Shown here: one piece after another, positions 33,001-45,229 of the stretch
Position numbering within the stretch: position 1 is the stretch's first letter
Layout of the letters: each line of letters starts with the position of its first letter
Origin: Topomyia yanbarensis
Taxonomy: Eukaryota; Arthropoda; Insecta; Diptera; Culicidae
DNA: 64,000 nucleotides
Assembly: GCF_030247195.1 (NCBI RefSeq)
Contig: NC_080672.1
Span: 351,600,413 to 351,664,412, forward strand
Direction of reading: 5' to 3'
The notes under the pieces: model-generated
The model's database searches: none
Told to the model about the DNA's origin: nothing
The model's input: only the letters and a program-made list of their open reading frames with translations
Translations under genes and position numbers: made by a program

Positions 33001-34989
33001 CGTGCAGGACTCGCAAATGTGTTCATCCCATATCTTGTTGAATGCCGTACGAGTTCTGTAAACTAATGAATTAGCAAACTGTGCAATGTACAAGAAATGT
33101 TTTATGTGAATTAAATCTGGTTTTATTTTTATTTTGAACATCTTGTAAAATTACAAACGACTCACGGCTTAATTTAGCTAAAGCATTGGCATATAAACGA
33201 AACAACTTATTTGTTATTAGTATCACTAGTGTCAATTTCAATAGTTGGTTTCATTCTTACTGATTTTCTGCTGTCGCAACGCATTCAACTAACCGGTAAC
33301 AAGAGATTCCAATTGTAATCTTATTCCTTTGAAATGTCTTTAAATATTTCCGTAAAAGCTACTTTACTTTTCGGGACTGTAGACAAAATTACAATTAGGG
33401 AGCCTTCTGCGATGCATTTAATGTAAACATCTCTCCAATCTTTCATCCTTCTGCTATTATACCAGTAGGGAAAATCGAAAAGATGGAAACTTATTTTTTC
33501 GGCATCCCGAAACCCAGACTGAATAAACAACCCGGTCGATTTTCTTTGTTTTTCCCTTGATCACTCAAGCGTACGATTTCTTTCTTTCCTCTTCCCTATT
33601 AAGCAAATGTTTGCACTCGATTCCCGCTCTCCATCCAACACGGGGTACCAACCAACAGTCATCATTCCCATCGGTGCTTGCATCTACCCATGGCCAGGAT
33701 GGCTCGCCCTCGCCCTGGTCCCCCAAAAACCCTGATGGAAAGATTGTAAATCATTCTTTATCCGGTCCAGAAGCTCATCCTTTCGTGAAAAGTTCCATTT
33801 TTCAAAGAGTTTCCATTTCGCAATCCCGCTGCCTGGCCTGGCCTGGCCTTCGAGAGGCACCCATCATCAGGCAGCAAGCGGGATGCTCCGGAACGATATC
33901 AAAATGTGTATTTTTCATGCTTCGATAGCACTCATGGCGACGAGAGGCGAGGCGACTTTTCTTTTGCGCTGAAGACGACGACGACGACGATGATAGCAGT
34001 AGCGGCAGCATCCGCGGATTCGTCGCAAACAAAGAAGTTCTGCGCGAGATGTACAGTCAAGCGTGCAGGAGAAAGTCATTAATAACTGTCGAAATATGAA
34101 AAGCCCGAATGGATACATCAGATTATAAAGTTTTTTTTTCTGTGTGTTTTTCCTACCGGCGAAGGTGATTTTCATCGTTTGCCGCGGTGGCTGGTTTATG
34201 GGGTACTTCAATGAACGTAACGCACAGTTGGCAAGAAAACCTTCGCATCCAATTTAACTAGCAAGTATCTTCATATGACCGAACGAAGTATTTCGAGAAA
34301 AATCGATTTTTCCATACTGACTAGGTGGCGTGAATTTTATTGTTTGGAAAAGTGTACACAAGCGTTTGGCTGTGCATTTAGTCAGCATATGAAGACCGAA
34401 ACTCAGCAGCTAACAAAAAAATAACCCGATCTTCATCAACTTCTCGCTCATCTATAGCTAGCAAGTTACATATTCAGTTCAACTATTCTCCCTTAGTTTG
34501 AGCTACACAACCCCGGATGATGACTGCTGCTGGAAAGACCCCCGAGGGGGAGTTACGCTGTCGGTAAACAAATTTTCAATATGATAAATGAATTTTAGAT
34601 TTCCTTTGCCTCCAGGATCACCATCCGCCACCAACATGTATCCGCTCCGATCCGTGCACATTTTTCATCATTTATGGGTGTGGAAAAGATGTCGGCGATT
34701 CGGCGAGTGGATTGAATTACAATCGTGCTGTTCGGAACGACATCTATTTTTTGTCTCGCATGGTTCAGCGTAACGTCCTTTGTTGGAATTGATTTCGGGT
34801 CTAATAGCATGACTGGGACTGTTTGAACAGAATTTCGGGAATGAAATGAATTTGATTTTCATATCCATGCGGCTATTGTAACTTGTTGGACATATTTGAG
34901 ATGTTGCACAATTGTTAGATATGCAACCTGTCGCTGTTGAGTTGCATATTGCTAATAAAATAAATTCGTAGTAACATGATTTTGAAGTT
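33001..34989. other. Unique-looking gene-free DNA
   Basis: Positions 33540-34800 have balanced composition, short trinucleotide runs (GACGACGACGACG near 33976; GCCTGGCCTGGCCT near 33833) and several Ser-rich open frames of 60-120 codons with no domain that I recognise. Conservation across mosquitoes would be needed to call exons or regulatory DNA. Confidence 0.4.
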
Positions 34990-35470
34990 GCGAAACTGAT
35001 CAGAAATTTATGTAAAATATCTTTTCTGTTTCTTAGAGGTGAGATTTTTCTGCGAAACTTTGCAAAATGGGTCGCTTGGATTTGCCAGTCTAGATCAATA
35101 ATGATTAACCAAAGTGGCTTTGATCACAATGGCCGCATACGATGCTGCTTGATTCCATGTAAACAGAAACTGAAGAATGATCAAGGGAGGTAGTAACGGA
35201 AATTTTAAAATCGAATTTGTATTTTTGATGATAAATGTTTCAAAAATGGTTGAAAAGTAAAGATTTGATTTTTCGCAAAAAATTTTTTTTTTGTGAAAAT
35301 TGTTTTTTGGGACTTTGTTGATTTGACAAATTTATACTTTTTTTTGTAAGGAAAGGTTATGCCATCACTCTGAAAATTGATAACCTATTCCTAACTCGCC
35401 GGCCCGAGTATCATATACCATTCCATTCAGTTCGTCGAGATAGGAAAATGTCTGTATGTGCGTGGAGAGC
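34990..35470 (+). repeat. Two abutting family A fragments
   Basis: 34990-35335 carries the 3'-type modules (GTCTAGATCAATAATGATTA, GGCTTTGATCACAATGGCC, TTTTGATGATAAATG). It is followed at about 35340 by a second head (GGAAAGGTTATGCCATCACT, GGCCCGAGTATCATATACC, GTCTGTATGTGCG). The second copy stops at about 35470, where an I-clade fragment begins. Confidence 0.55.
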
Positions 35471-35494
35471 CAAATTTGTTTGGATTAGGATAGG

Positions 35495-35929
35495 ATTCGG
35501 TCAGATACACTGAGAGTAACTATGAGTAGTCTTGAGCATCCCAACAAGGTTGCTTGCTACAAGATTTTCACACAGGTGTATCGTGTCTACGTACCCGTAA
35601 AGGCAGTTGAAATCGATGTAGTAATAACCAAAATTGGAGCTGACATGCAAAGATCTGCTGAAGCATGGATTTGGGCTTTCAAATATCCCATACTACAGCG
35701 AGTGAACATTCTGACCTGCGTTCAGCTATATTCACGGAGGTATAACTTGTTCTCTGTCGACCCCGTTTTGAGTATCCTTTGGCGGATCAGCTTTGCTTTA
35801 TTCTCTTGGATTGGGTTCATCTACGTCAGTTTGCTCTATGTGCCGCGGATAATGAACTGCATTTATTGTAAACAAATACCTTATAAATGTACTTATTGTA
35901 GCAACAAGGAACGGATTGGAAAATGTTAA
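35495..35929 (+). pseudogene. I-clade LINE ORF1 (Gag-like) fragment
   Basis: An open frame from 35522 to 35929 reads FTQVYRVYVPVKAVEIDVVI, then YPILQRVNILTCVQLYS, FIYVSLLYVPRIMNCIYCKQ and CTYCSNKERIGKC. It matches EYRVYIPSRDVEIDGVVSDA, FQSVKILECKQLHS and MNCSNCKQLGHTD of the ORF1 at 52.45-53.0 kb. The first Cys pair of the CCHC knuckle is there (CIYC), but the His is lost and the region after the knuckles is missing. It is a truncated relic that happens to remain open for 136 codons, with an internal frame-altering change near 35740-35800. Confidence 0.75.
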
Positions 35930-36289
35930 GAGATACGTGCTGAACCCCCGATATTCCACGAAATATGTAACTATAACATTAAATAGATTGAAATTTCTGA
36001 GGAATATGAAAATGATTTAACATAGAAAAAATCGGTTTGAAAAGCAGCCTCGAGTAAAAACATATTTTGAAAATATTAAGTTTCTGACAAAAGTGTAATA
36101 TTTCGCGAATTTCAAGGTACTCCAAAAAGTCATTACAACAAGCTTAAAGTCATAAGCTTACTATAAAATTCGTTCTATGCTTATTCTGTTGTTGGAACGC
36201 TTTAAAAATCGCCATTTTTTCAAATCAAAACATAAATATTTTTTAATGTATCGATTACAAAAAGAAAATGTAATGGTCAGCCGATAACT

Positions 36290-36620
36290 GGAAATATAAC
36301 CTTTCATTTGAACAATAACAGCTATGAATATCATCGGTAGAACTGAAGTAATCGTAAGTAGTCCGATTCCGCTGGAGCAGTGCTGCCAGGGACGGCTTCA
36401 CTTAAAGCGTGAACAGTGATATTTCGGTATAAATTTGTCTTGACATATTTTTGTAAACTAATAAAACCAATCATGTAGTCTTCGACTACTTTTTCCATGT
36501 AATTGGACTACCCTAAATATTCTAGAATAATTGTATTAGACATCGGAATCCGAAAATTGAGTAACTTGTAGCACTGCACGAGAAGCATTCACCTTAATCG
36601 TAACAAGCTTTTCATACTAT
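36290..36620 (+). repeat. Dispersed repeat family F, copy 1
   Basis: ACCTTTCATTTGAACAATAA, GTAGAACTGAAGTAATCG, GTGCTGCCAGGGACGGC and TTGTAGCACTGC occur in the same order at about 40560-40850. Diverged and non-coding; ends not defined. Confidence 0.55.
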
Positions 36621-36829
36621 ATTTCTCCTTAGAGGAGAACGAGTGCACGTGCTCGCCAAAGAAAACTGACCTACTTGACCCCACTTAACTCCACTTAAAC
36701 ACACAAGTCGTAATGAATTTAATGCTAACGAAAGAATTTTATATCATTAATTACCAAAATTTGTGGAAAAATTGGAAAAAATACATTTTTGCTAATGGAA
36801 AATGTATGGAAAAATGAAAAAAAACATGA

Positions 36830-37270
36830 AAAAGGGAGCTTACCCTATTCATAGGGTTCTAGACTGCCATGGACCAAATCTTCTTACCTTTATCATGCAT
36901 AGCCTACACATTAAAAGATATTGCATTTTGGTTTGAACCTTTGTTTCTTATACGTAGTTGAAAAAAAAAGTAAAATTCTTCAATAACTTTGAAATAATTG
37001 AGTATTTTTAATCTTCAACAATATTATATGGTTTTACCGCCTCCTGTCTGAAACATTGTTTGCACAAAATGTCACAATGGAAAATTTTACGGGGGTTACC
37101 ATAGAAAACGCTTCATAAATGATAACCTTTAGTCCTACAAGTTCAAGTTTTTCAACAAAAATATTTATTACGAGAATTTCTAAAACTTTGTCAAAGACAC
37201 CAACTTTCTACCTCATCAGTATAAAAAGTTAATTTTTTTAGCTTGATCGCAGTAAGCCATGCCTAATTTT
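36830..37270. repeat. Relative of the Transib-like element, diverged
   Basis: GGTTACCATAGAAAACGCTT, ACTTTGTCAAAGACACC and AGTTAATTTTTTTAGC correspond in order to TTTACCATAGAGAACTTCTC, GCTTTGTCGAAGACAGCC and AGTTAAATTTTTTGTAGCC in the right half of the element at 19.06-20.09 kb. The CACAGTG ends are not visible here, so this is an old fragment or a related family. Confidence 0.45.
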
Positions 37271-37329
37271 AAATTTTATTAAATTGTGGGAAATATTCAT
37301 GCCAACAATTCCTCCTAAGACACCCTGTG

Positions 37330-37660
37330 AATATTTTCTATGGTTTGGCCTCTAGTGAATTAAGTTCACGTTTCCGGCCATTGTGCCGTGGTGTAACTAG
37401 AGACCCATAACTCTCTCATTCCCATCGCTTTCGCCCACCAGGCAAACCAAAACAAGGTGAGGGTGGCGTCTCTGGGTTGTGAGCTTTTTATCCCCTCACA
37501 CACCACCCGCTCAAGCATGCTAAAATAAGTTAGCAAGAAGACACCATTGAACTAATGCTGATTAGGCTAATTGAGTAGGATTTTTTTTTAAGTTTCAAGT
37601 GTTTCAGTATCGATGCAGTTGGTCAAGTTCACGGCGAGTCGAGCCATTGCCTGTAGGTTA
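37330..37660 (+). repeat. Family B, partial third copy
   Basis: It shares AAGTTAGCAAG, TGCTGATTAGGCTAAT and TTTCAAGTGTTTCA with 17120-17210. Downstream it carries ATCGATGCAGTTGGTCAAGT, a diverged form of the CGTCGACACGTAGCTCATCA region of the other copies. Both family B termini are missing. Confidence 0.6.
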
Positions 37661-38272
37661 GGTTGTTCCAAAAAAACCGATGTTCGAAAAGTCATGGTGC
37701 TCAACCCTATAATGAACGATAAACATATTTTAAGCACTTTTATCGAACAAATCAAGTTTCTAAAAATCATCTAGAGGTTCCGCCAATGGTATTTATGAAA
37801 AATGGCCATTTTTGAGTAAACTTGTCGTATATAAAGCGGGTTTCGCAATTTTTTCAAAGTGCAATTATTTTTTAAATATTTTTTTTTATTTTTTCTGTGG
37901 ACCCTAGAGAACAAATCCTATTTTAAAAAAGTTTTTTACAATAAGTGCTTATATCAATGATAGAACCTCTTAAATAAAACGAAAACAATATTTTTTAGTC
38001 AATTTTGAAGAAAATTCACACAAAACAAATATCAATATTTTTTTCATGAAACCAAAGGTATGTATTGGAAGGTACTATTCATTACAAAAATTTTCGTGAA
38101 TAAAATATTGTGAAAATTCGGTCGGGGGGCTGAGATATGGCATTCTTAGCAAACGCATTCAAACCACATTTTATTAATTGATCAATATCTCAACTGTAAC
38201 TTAACCAGTGTAGGCATTTTTGGTGTCAAATAAAAAGGATTTCTCTCTATATTACAAAACCTTTCCATATGT

Positions 38273-39042
38273 CGTCGCTGTTGTGCTATCTTATGACAAA
38301 CGCCATTTTGGGGTAAACTGAGTTAGATATGCCACATTACTTGTTTGAAAAATCTCTACAAAGTGGCGTTTTCAGAATTTTGAAATTCTACTTGGTTACT
38401 TAGCTATAGCTAGAAACATGATAAGAAATTGTGAGTTTTTTGCTTCAAATCACTATATCTAGGGATTGGCTCAAGTTATATTGAAGTTTTAGACGGTTTT
38501 ATGTGTGAAAATGTCTGAGGAACACAATGGCATAAACATTTTCGAAAGAAAATTATACGAGTTGTGAGAAAAACACAGTTTTAGTTTTGAACTGGAAATA
38601 GAATATATTTGGCAACACTGTAATCAAGAATAACCATTTTTTCTAGATTCCCTGACTCATTTCCTTTAAAATGCATTTCACCGAATGTTTATAGACCATA
38701 TGAACCCAAAGATATGAATAAAAGTTAAAAAGTGATGATTTTTTTCTATGGAAAATTTTCCATGCACGATTATGACACGTCATACAAATTTTGTCATCAA
38801 TACACATCTATGACACGTGTGAGTGCGACTTTTGTTTACATTCATAGTAAAAACTCGCAACATAGTCAACCGATCTTCGTAATATTTGAGAGATTAATGC
38901 AGAACAGATAGAAGCATCAATTGTCTTCTTTGGATTGTTTATACCATTTATAAGTTTCAAGATATTCAATCTCAAACTTTAAAAATCGTTTTTCTCGAAA
39001 TGTGCTAAATGGCGCTTGTCATAAGATAGCACAACAGCGACG
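38273..39042. repeat. Foldback structure with 27-bp perfect arms
   Basis: CGTCGCTGTTGTGCTATCTT at 38273 (27 identical bp, about 36 with one mismatch) is repeated inverted at 39006-39042. The flanks (ATATCTCAACTGTAAC at about 38190 and, mirrored, AATATCTCAATAACTACC) suggest longer, diverged arms. The 0.7 kb between holds no gene. This is probably a non-autonomous DNA element with decayed ends. Confidence 0.55.
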
Positions 39043-39059
39043 ATGTGGAATTTACCATC

Positions 39060-40489
39060 TTATTCTGAGGTAGTTATTGAGATATTTATGGAATTGTGCA
39101 TGATCAACATTTTTTTCGAATGAGTGATAACGCCAATCATGCTATAACCTGTATAACATTCACGATTGATTAGATTTGCTTATTGTTGTTAATTTATGAT
39201 AAGTCTTGTAGTAAAACACTCTAACTGAAACCATTCCAAATGTTATCGAATAAATATGGCATCATTAAAGGTTTAAAAGAGTTATTTCGATTCTTTCTAT
39301 GTAGTAATAATTCATTTCTATCGGTGTCATTTTTTGAGCCATGTCGTACAATTCTCCACATAAACCTACTGTTTTTTCAGCTGTCCATTGCTGTCATTTA
39401 AGGTTGAACGAAGATATTTGCGAATATCAAAAATGGAAATAGCAGTTTATTTTCCCCACCGATTTTTATCCAGAAATTCGGCTTATAAAGTACTAGTACT
39501 GTACTGATTGAAAGTGAAGATTTAGCAAACGCAGTGTAGAAAACTTATTATCTCGTTGCAAATTTTTGTACCATTTACAGTTTAACCTTAAGGATTCCGA
39601 GCACACTTTATTTAACTTGGCTCAATGATTTACCTAAATGAAACGGTGGATCTTTTATATATTTCCAAAATGTAAACAATAACAATAATCAACGAGTTTT
39701 AATGGTTGTCCGGCAGATCTCGTATGAGCGACTATCCATTGCGCGAGCAAACCTGTTTACGATGCAGGAAAATATTTTTTCTCCTCATCAATTGGAGGTC
39801 GGTCATTTCTATAGCGTACACTTCCGTTTCATCATCGTGGTTGCTGCCTTCATGCTCGCGAACATCTTTTTTTACTTGCTCTATGTCCTTACGGGTTATG
39901 AATGTGAAGCTTCCCGATGATGGTGCTGGCTGTTCATTTTGAGGTGATTGACGTATCTTTTACCGCTGTCAATATTACCTGAATAGCTGCCAAAAATTTG
40001 ACAGTTACTTACGCCTCAAGTGATGATATTAGAGACTGTGGATGGGTGTGCAAAGAATTCTTTGTGTAATGGTACTGTCGTTTTACGTTTTGTACTGCAG
40101 GACCTGCTAAATGAAATGTCCTTCCAATCAAATTTTCATCACAACCCACCATTTGAAATACCACGAAGTAGTTTCTACATGTGCCTTTCATAATGGACTG
40201 CATTTCTTACAAAAGTGACATGAATCGTTTAATGGTCACGGTGCAAGTCTTGTAGCCGAACATTGATTTCAACATAGTCCATATATATGAGAAACTTGAT
40301 TATTGCGTTTTCACACACAAAAATGCAAATTTAGGGGTTTTGCCAGTGCCAATTTGTTAAATGTTATCAGCACTGAATGCATGTTATCTAGATAAATGCG
40401 ATTTCTGTAAGCCTAATCTCCATTTCTATTTTCCCTTAATCATTATTGGGTCGTTAAGAGCTAGTTAACCCCTTTCATTCCAATGTTGT
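39060..40489. other. Gene-free spacer
   Basis: No recognised element. Two overlapping short frames at 39702-39942 have a hydrophobic stretch but no supporting gene structure. Confidence 0.35.
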
Positions 40490-40499
40490 TTATGGACCA

Positions 40500-40900
40500 C
40501 AACGTTACTTTCAGGTTAGACATGATTAGCTTACAAGAACAAGTAAGGCTTATAACTATGACAATTACCTTTCATTTCAGTAATAACAGTTATAATAATT
40601 TTCCGTAGAACTGAAGTTATTGCAATTATTCTTATAGGATCCAACTGAATCCGTGCTGCCAGGGACAGTTTCAGTTAACGGTGAAAAATCCAATTTTGGT
40701 ATATTCCTTGCCTTGAAATATTTTAGAGAACTAAATATTTTCAATTTAGACCGTTTTCACCCACTTTTCCCGCTTTAAATTGGTAGGTAAAGTGTATTGA
40801 GCGTCGGAAGGCAAAAAATGAGCAGTTTGTAGCACTGCTAAAGCAGCACTTATTTAGCTCAAAACAGGTTTTTCGTGTTTCTTTGCTCCAACAGTTTTAA
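40500..40900 (+). repeat. Dispersed repeat family F, copy 2
   Basis: Same block order as 36290-36620 (TACCTTTCATTTCAGTAATA, GTAGAACTGAAGTTATTGC, GTGCTGCCAGGGACAG, GTTTGTAGCACTGC). Confidence 0.55.
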
Positions 40901-41689
40901 GGAATAATTATTTTGGAACCCTATATGTGCTAGAAAAAGGTTGGCATGGAATGGTTAAACAAAAGGTCGCAATCTTGAAATGTTACTATTTTCAATTATA
41001 TTTGCAAACATAAATTCGTCAAAAATCCTACATATTCAAAAAATTTCAAATTCTGGGTAGATTCCTTTTTGAGATAAAATTATTGAAAAATATATATTTT
41101 TCATTGTCCAAAAGTCCGTGAATTCTTAAAAAAGATTTTTTCTGTCAAATATTCTGCAAAATTTTAAAGATTGATTGCCTCCCAGAAATGTAATTTTCTT
41201 ACTTTAGGTAATCTTTGTAAGATTGTTTTAATAATGCACGGTACATTGGGTTAGCTAAATGGAGTCATGGTGTAAACAATTAAAACAATAAATCGAGTAT
41301 GATAGTTTTTCTCCAAAACTCGTGCACACGACTTGCCGTTACTCGATGAGACTATTTTTCTTTCCAACTGCGTCTTGGGGGTCGTTCATTTCTCTCGCTA
41401 TTCTACACTTTCGTGTCATCATCGTGGTTGCTACCTTGATGTTCCGAACCAAATGTTGCTCCTTTGCTCCCTCCTCTTACGAGTCACTAGTGTGAACAAT
41501 CCGTCCTCGTAGTAGCTTCCTCATTGATAATACTGGTTGCTGCTTATGAGGTACTAGACGCAGCTTTTGTAGTTGGCATTTTTATCTGAACAGCAGATGT
41601 TAAATTGGCAATCGTTTTTGGTCAGGTAATATTTGAATTTACACAGAGGATCCAAGCCCAAGAACAACATTTGGATTCCACTTTGTTGA

Positions 41690-44660
41690 CCGTTATCACG
41701 GTGGGCCTAAAACCGTTGTTATCACAAAAAATGACCATCAATTCGGCAAAGATACAGTATCCAAATTTAAAAATATTTCTTTCACGAAATCGAAAGTTAT
41801 AACGATTTGCATGCGGTATACGGTTATAGATGGGTTTTCTACCAGATTTCAAGCATGAATCCATGCTTGAAATCTGGTCCATTAACTATTTAGAATTTAT
41901 TTAGATCGTTATATGTATCGCGGTTTTAAGGAAAAATTTAACTATTTAATTATATAAATACAGGGTACCTCAACCTCAACCGTTACAGCGTTATTGAACT
42001 TTTTTTGTAAAAAAAACTTGTTTATCTTAAAACACCTCTAGCTCAAAAAGTATACCTCGTATTTTAAATCCATTGGAAAGCTGAGAAAATTTTCTATTGA
42101 ATAATGTTTTCATATCATTCAGTTAATTAGTTTTAATTACCTTTTAATTGTAAAGTAGTTAAAAGTTAGTGTTTTTGATGAGGTTTTTGCTAATTTTCTT
42201 AAAATAATGAATTATGATTATAGCAATATCTATTATCCAAAAGTTGGGTTTAAGGACGATTCATAATTTGTTCTTCAACATAATCTTCCTATCTCTTCTC
42301 GTTTCCTTGTAATTTCACTTCTAAATTTTTCCTGTAATTGACTTGCAAGTTCTTAATAGACTCTAATATAGAAAATTTGCTTTATATCGCTATTACCAGG
42401 GCTTCATTGGAAAGCTGAGAAAATTTCCTTTCGATATATGTACAGATATCTTTTAGTTAAGTGTACTAAATGATTTTTTACTAGTAAAATAACTCAAAAT
42501 TTGCGTTCTTAGAGAGTTTTTTAATTATTCTAATTATTAATCAAAATTTATCGTCACTATTGTTCATTTAGTGCCCCTTAATATTCTCTACAACTTGTTA
42601 TTTGACACTTTATCCCTATCGCTTTTCATTTAGCTGCAATTTAATAGTTAACACAGCATGACCTCATCGCAAATGTAGTGGACCCGAAATCGTCGATTTT
42701 GCATATTAAACTAGAAAATAAAAATGATTTTGCTTCGAAACTAAAAGAGATAATTGAATGGAGTCAAAGGAAGAATTGTAGAACTTGCTGAGATGCATTA
42801 ATTCCACGATAAAAATGGTGAAGTTTATCATTTATTATTTTAAGAAAAAAAAAACGAAAATGCTAATAATAACACTTTAAGCTTTAACTTTAAGCTAATT
42901 AACTTCTAAAAGAATACTAAATTCACTTAACTGAAAGGTATTAATACATTTTTCTCTGCAAAATTTTCCTAGCTTTCGAATAAAAGTAAGAAAAGGTACA
43001 ATAAGCGCTAGTATTAGTGAATATGAGATGAAAATATCCAAGTTCAATAACCCAAACACATGAAAACAAGACAAGATAAGTGTATCATGCCAAAGAACAA
43101 ATTATACAACTCTTCAAGCCTAACAATTTGAATTATTAAAATGGTAATGTTAACTATTAAGATTTTCGCGAAGTGAACGAAAAATCGATCAAAATTGCTC
43201 GAGAGGTTCTTAACCATGAACCAAACACCTTGTACAATGTACAAAAGGTATTATTTATGTACAGCACTGAAAAAATATGAAAATAAGGTTGTTTCTCTAA
43301 CGTTATAGTTAAACGGGTAAATTAAAACAAATTGAATAAAAGTTGGAATATTTACTTCAAAAGGCCATATCTCAGTTGTTCTATGACTGCTTTAATTTTT
43401 TTTTATTATTTAACAGGTAGGCGTTACATCAATAATTTTCAACAAGGAGAATTTAAAATAGAGTTGCCTACCTCAAATTATAGAGAATATAATTGATCTC
43501 AACTATATGTATTAACTTTATTTAGTGAATATTTTTATATTAAAAATGACGGCATATCCATTTTTATACTCTAGTTGATTGCAATTGCAATACACTACGA
43601 ATTATGGATATTTGAAATGTTAAAACTAGCACAATCGTGATTCGTTGGTTGGTCAATTGTTAACAGGGGCCGCTTTTTAGTTGGACATGTTAAATTCATT
43701 TCGACAATAAAACTGACAATAGTTAGATATGTGAACAGATGCACTTGTACTGATAACATCCCCTTTAACCAGTTTTAATATCTGCCGATTGTACATAATT
43801 TTCAACAAAAACCGTACCATAACATAAATTGATCTGAATCAGCAAATACTATTATATTTTTGAATATATGTATTGCGATTTTATTTCTCCATGACTTGTA
43901 GTTTATGTTCGTTGCAATCAACTAATGTATAGAAATTGATAGGTGATCGTTTTGAATATAAAGATAATGTTTAAGATAGGCAGCTCTATTACATATTCTT
44001 CTAAATGAAAACTATTGATGAAACGATGTTCAATAATGAAAAAAAATAATTAAAATCGGTCAAAAAACCACTAAGATATGGCCTTTTGAATAAATATTCC
44101 TACTTTTAATCAATTTTGTTAATTTACACGTTACAGTTAACTGTTTTCATATTTTTTCAGTACAGCATACAAACAACACTTTTTGTACATTATATTTATG
44201 TAATTAAATAGTAAAATTTTTCTTTAAAACCGCGACGCATATAACGGTCTAAATAGTCAATGGAAAAAAATGGCTTCATGCTTGAAATCTGGTAGAAAAC
44301 CCATCTATAACCGCATACCGCATTCAAATCGTCATAACTTTCGATTCCGTGAAAGAAATGTTTTCAAACTTTCAGGGGATATACTTAAATACTATGTCTT
44401 TCGAATGCCACGTACGAAATAAGTAGACCAATATTTTTGGTTTATAAAGATAGGACCAAACCTGTGGGTGTTTGCTGGTAGCCTTATGACACGTGTCATA
44501 AAACTTCAAATCGCCATATCTCTCGAATCTCGCGATGGATCATTTTGAAATTCACTGAGAAGATGCTTGGATACTGTATCTTTCGAATGCCGTATACCGA
44601 ATTGATGGTCATTTTTTTGTTGAAACAACGGTTTTAGGCACACCGTGATAAAAGCACTGA
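41690..44660. repeat. ~3-kb compound inverted repeat
   Basis: The left arm 41690-41970 (ACGGTGGGCCTAAAACCG, ATGACCATCAATTCGG, GGTTATAGATGGGTTTTC, CGCGGTTTTAAGG) pairs with the right arm 44200-44660. A further inverted pair, 43240-43720 with 43740-44195, is centred near 43730 (CCATATCTCAGTT against AAGATATGGCC; GTTGATTGCAAT against TTGCAATCAAC). The two pairs share the right arm continuously, so the left arm is interrupted by DNA at about 41975-43235. The right arm also carries a tandem duplication of a module with TCTTTCGAATGCC (near 44395 and 44578). No coding region. Confidence 0.65.
41975..43235. repeat. Insertion in left arm, itself foldback-like
   Basis: This ~1.26-kb stretch has no counterpart in the right arm of the large inverted repeat. 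Inside it, CATTGGAAAGCTGAGAAAAT occurs twice in direct orientation (about 42072 and 42402), and a diverged inverted form (AATTTTCCTAGCTTTCGAAT) lies near 42962. TTTTAGTTAAGTG near 42462 also pairs with CACTTAACTGAAA near 42923. It is likely a second foldback element; the boundaries are approximate. Confidence 0.5.
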
Positions 44661-44899
44661 ATGGCTGATATAGTAGAACTGTATGAAGGTCACTATCGAA
44701 ACTCAAAGCTCCGTTTTCATCTATAGCAAATTTTCCACATCATGAATGCTCGGTCTTATTCGAAAAGGTCGGAACTCAATAGCCACCGTATTTGTCGACT
44801 TGCTTCTGCGACACGCTCATCTCGACAGACCACCACGACTGAAATTAAAGTAACCGTTTGTTTTGTTCTTCAGACAAGGCACACAATATAAAAGTTGTA

Positions 44900-45218
44900 G
44901 GGTGATGAGCCTATTTTCACCATACTAAGCAAGGTGCCTCACTAATTCGGTAATTTCTTGCCTTATAATCAATGGAATGCGTAAAAATTGACATCAACCG
45001 CTTTGCTTTGTTTTTAAGAACCAATATAATAACACAAATGTGTTGAAAACAGTGAGATTCTCGTGTTTGAGCACAAAGAAAACTCGAATCGAGTGCCCCT
45101 ATTGTTGCGCTACCATTTGAATCAATACGTTGAACAAAGATGGCAGACACTGCTCTAACCAACGGCTTCAAATGGGTAGGGTGATAATAGAAACATGGCG
45201 CAAATAGGCTCATCACCC
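44900..45218. mobile_element. 319-bp TA-flanked MITE (Tc1/mariner type)
   Basis: Terminal inverted repeats GGGTGATGAGCCTATTT (17 bp, perfect) begin at 44900 and end at 45218. TA dinucleotides lie directly outside (44898-44899 and 45219-45220), fitting Tc1/mariner target use. Near the right end an internal GGGTAGGGTGATAATAG repeats part of the terminus. It is non-coding. Confidence 0.8.
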
Positions 45219-45229
45219 TATGTTCTTTC

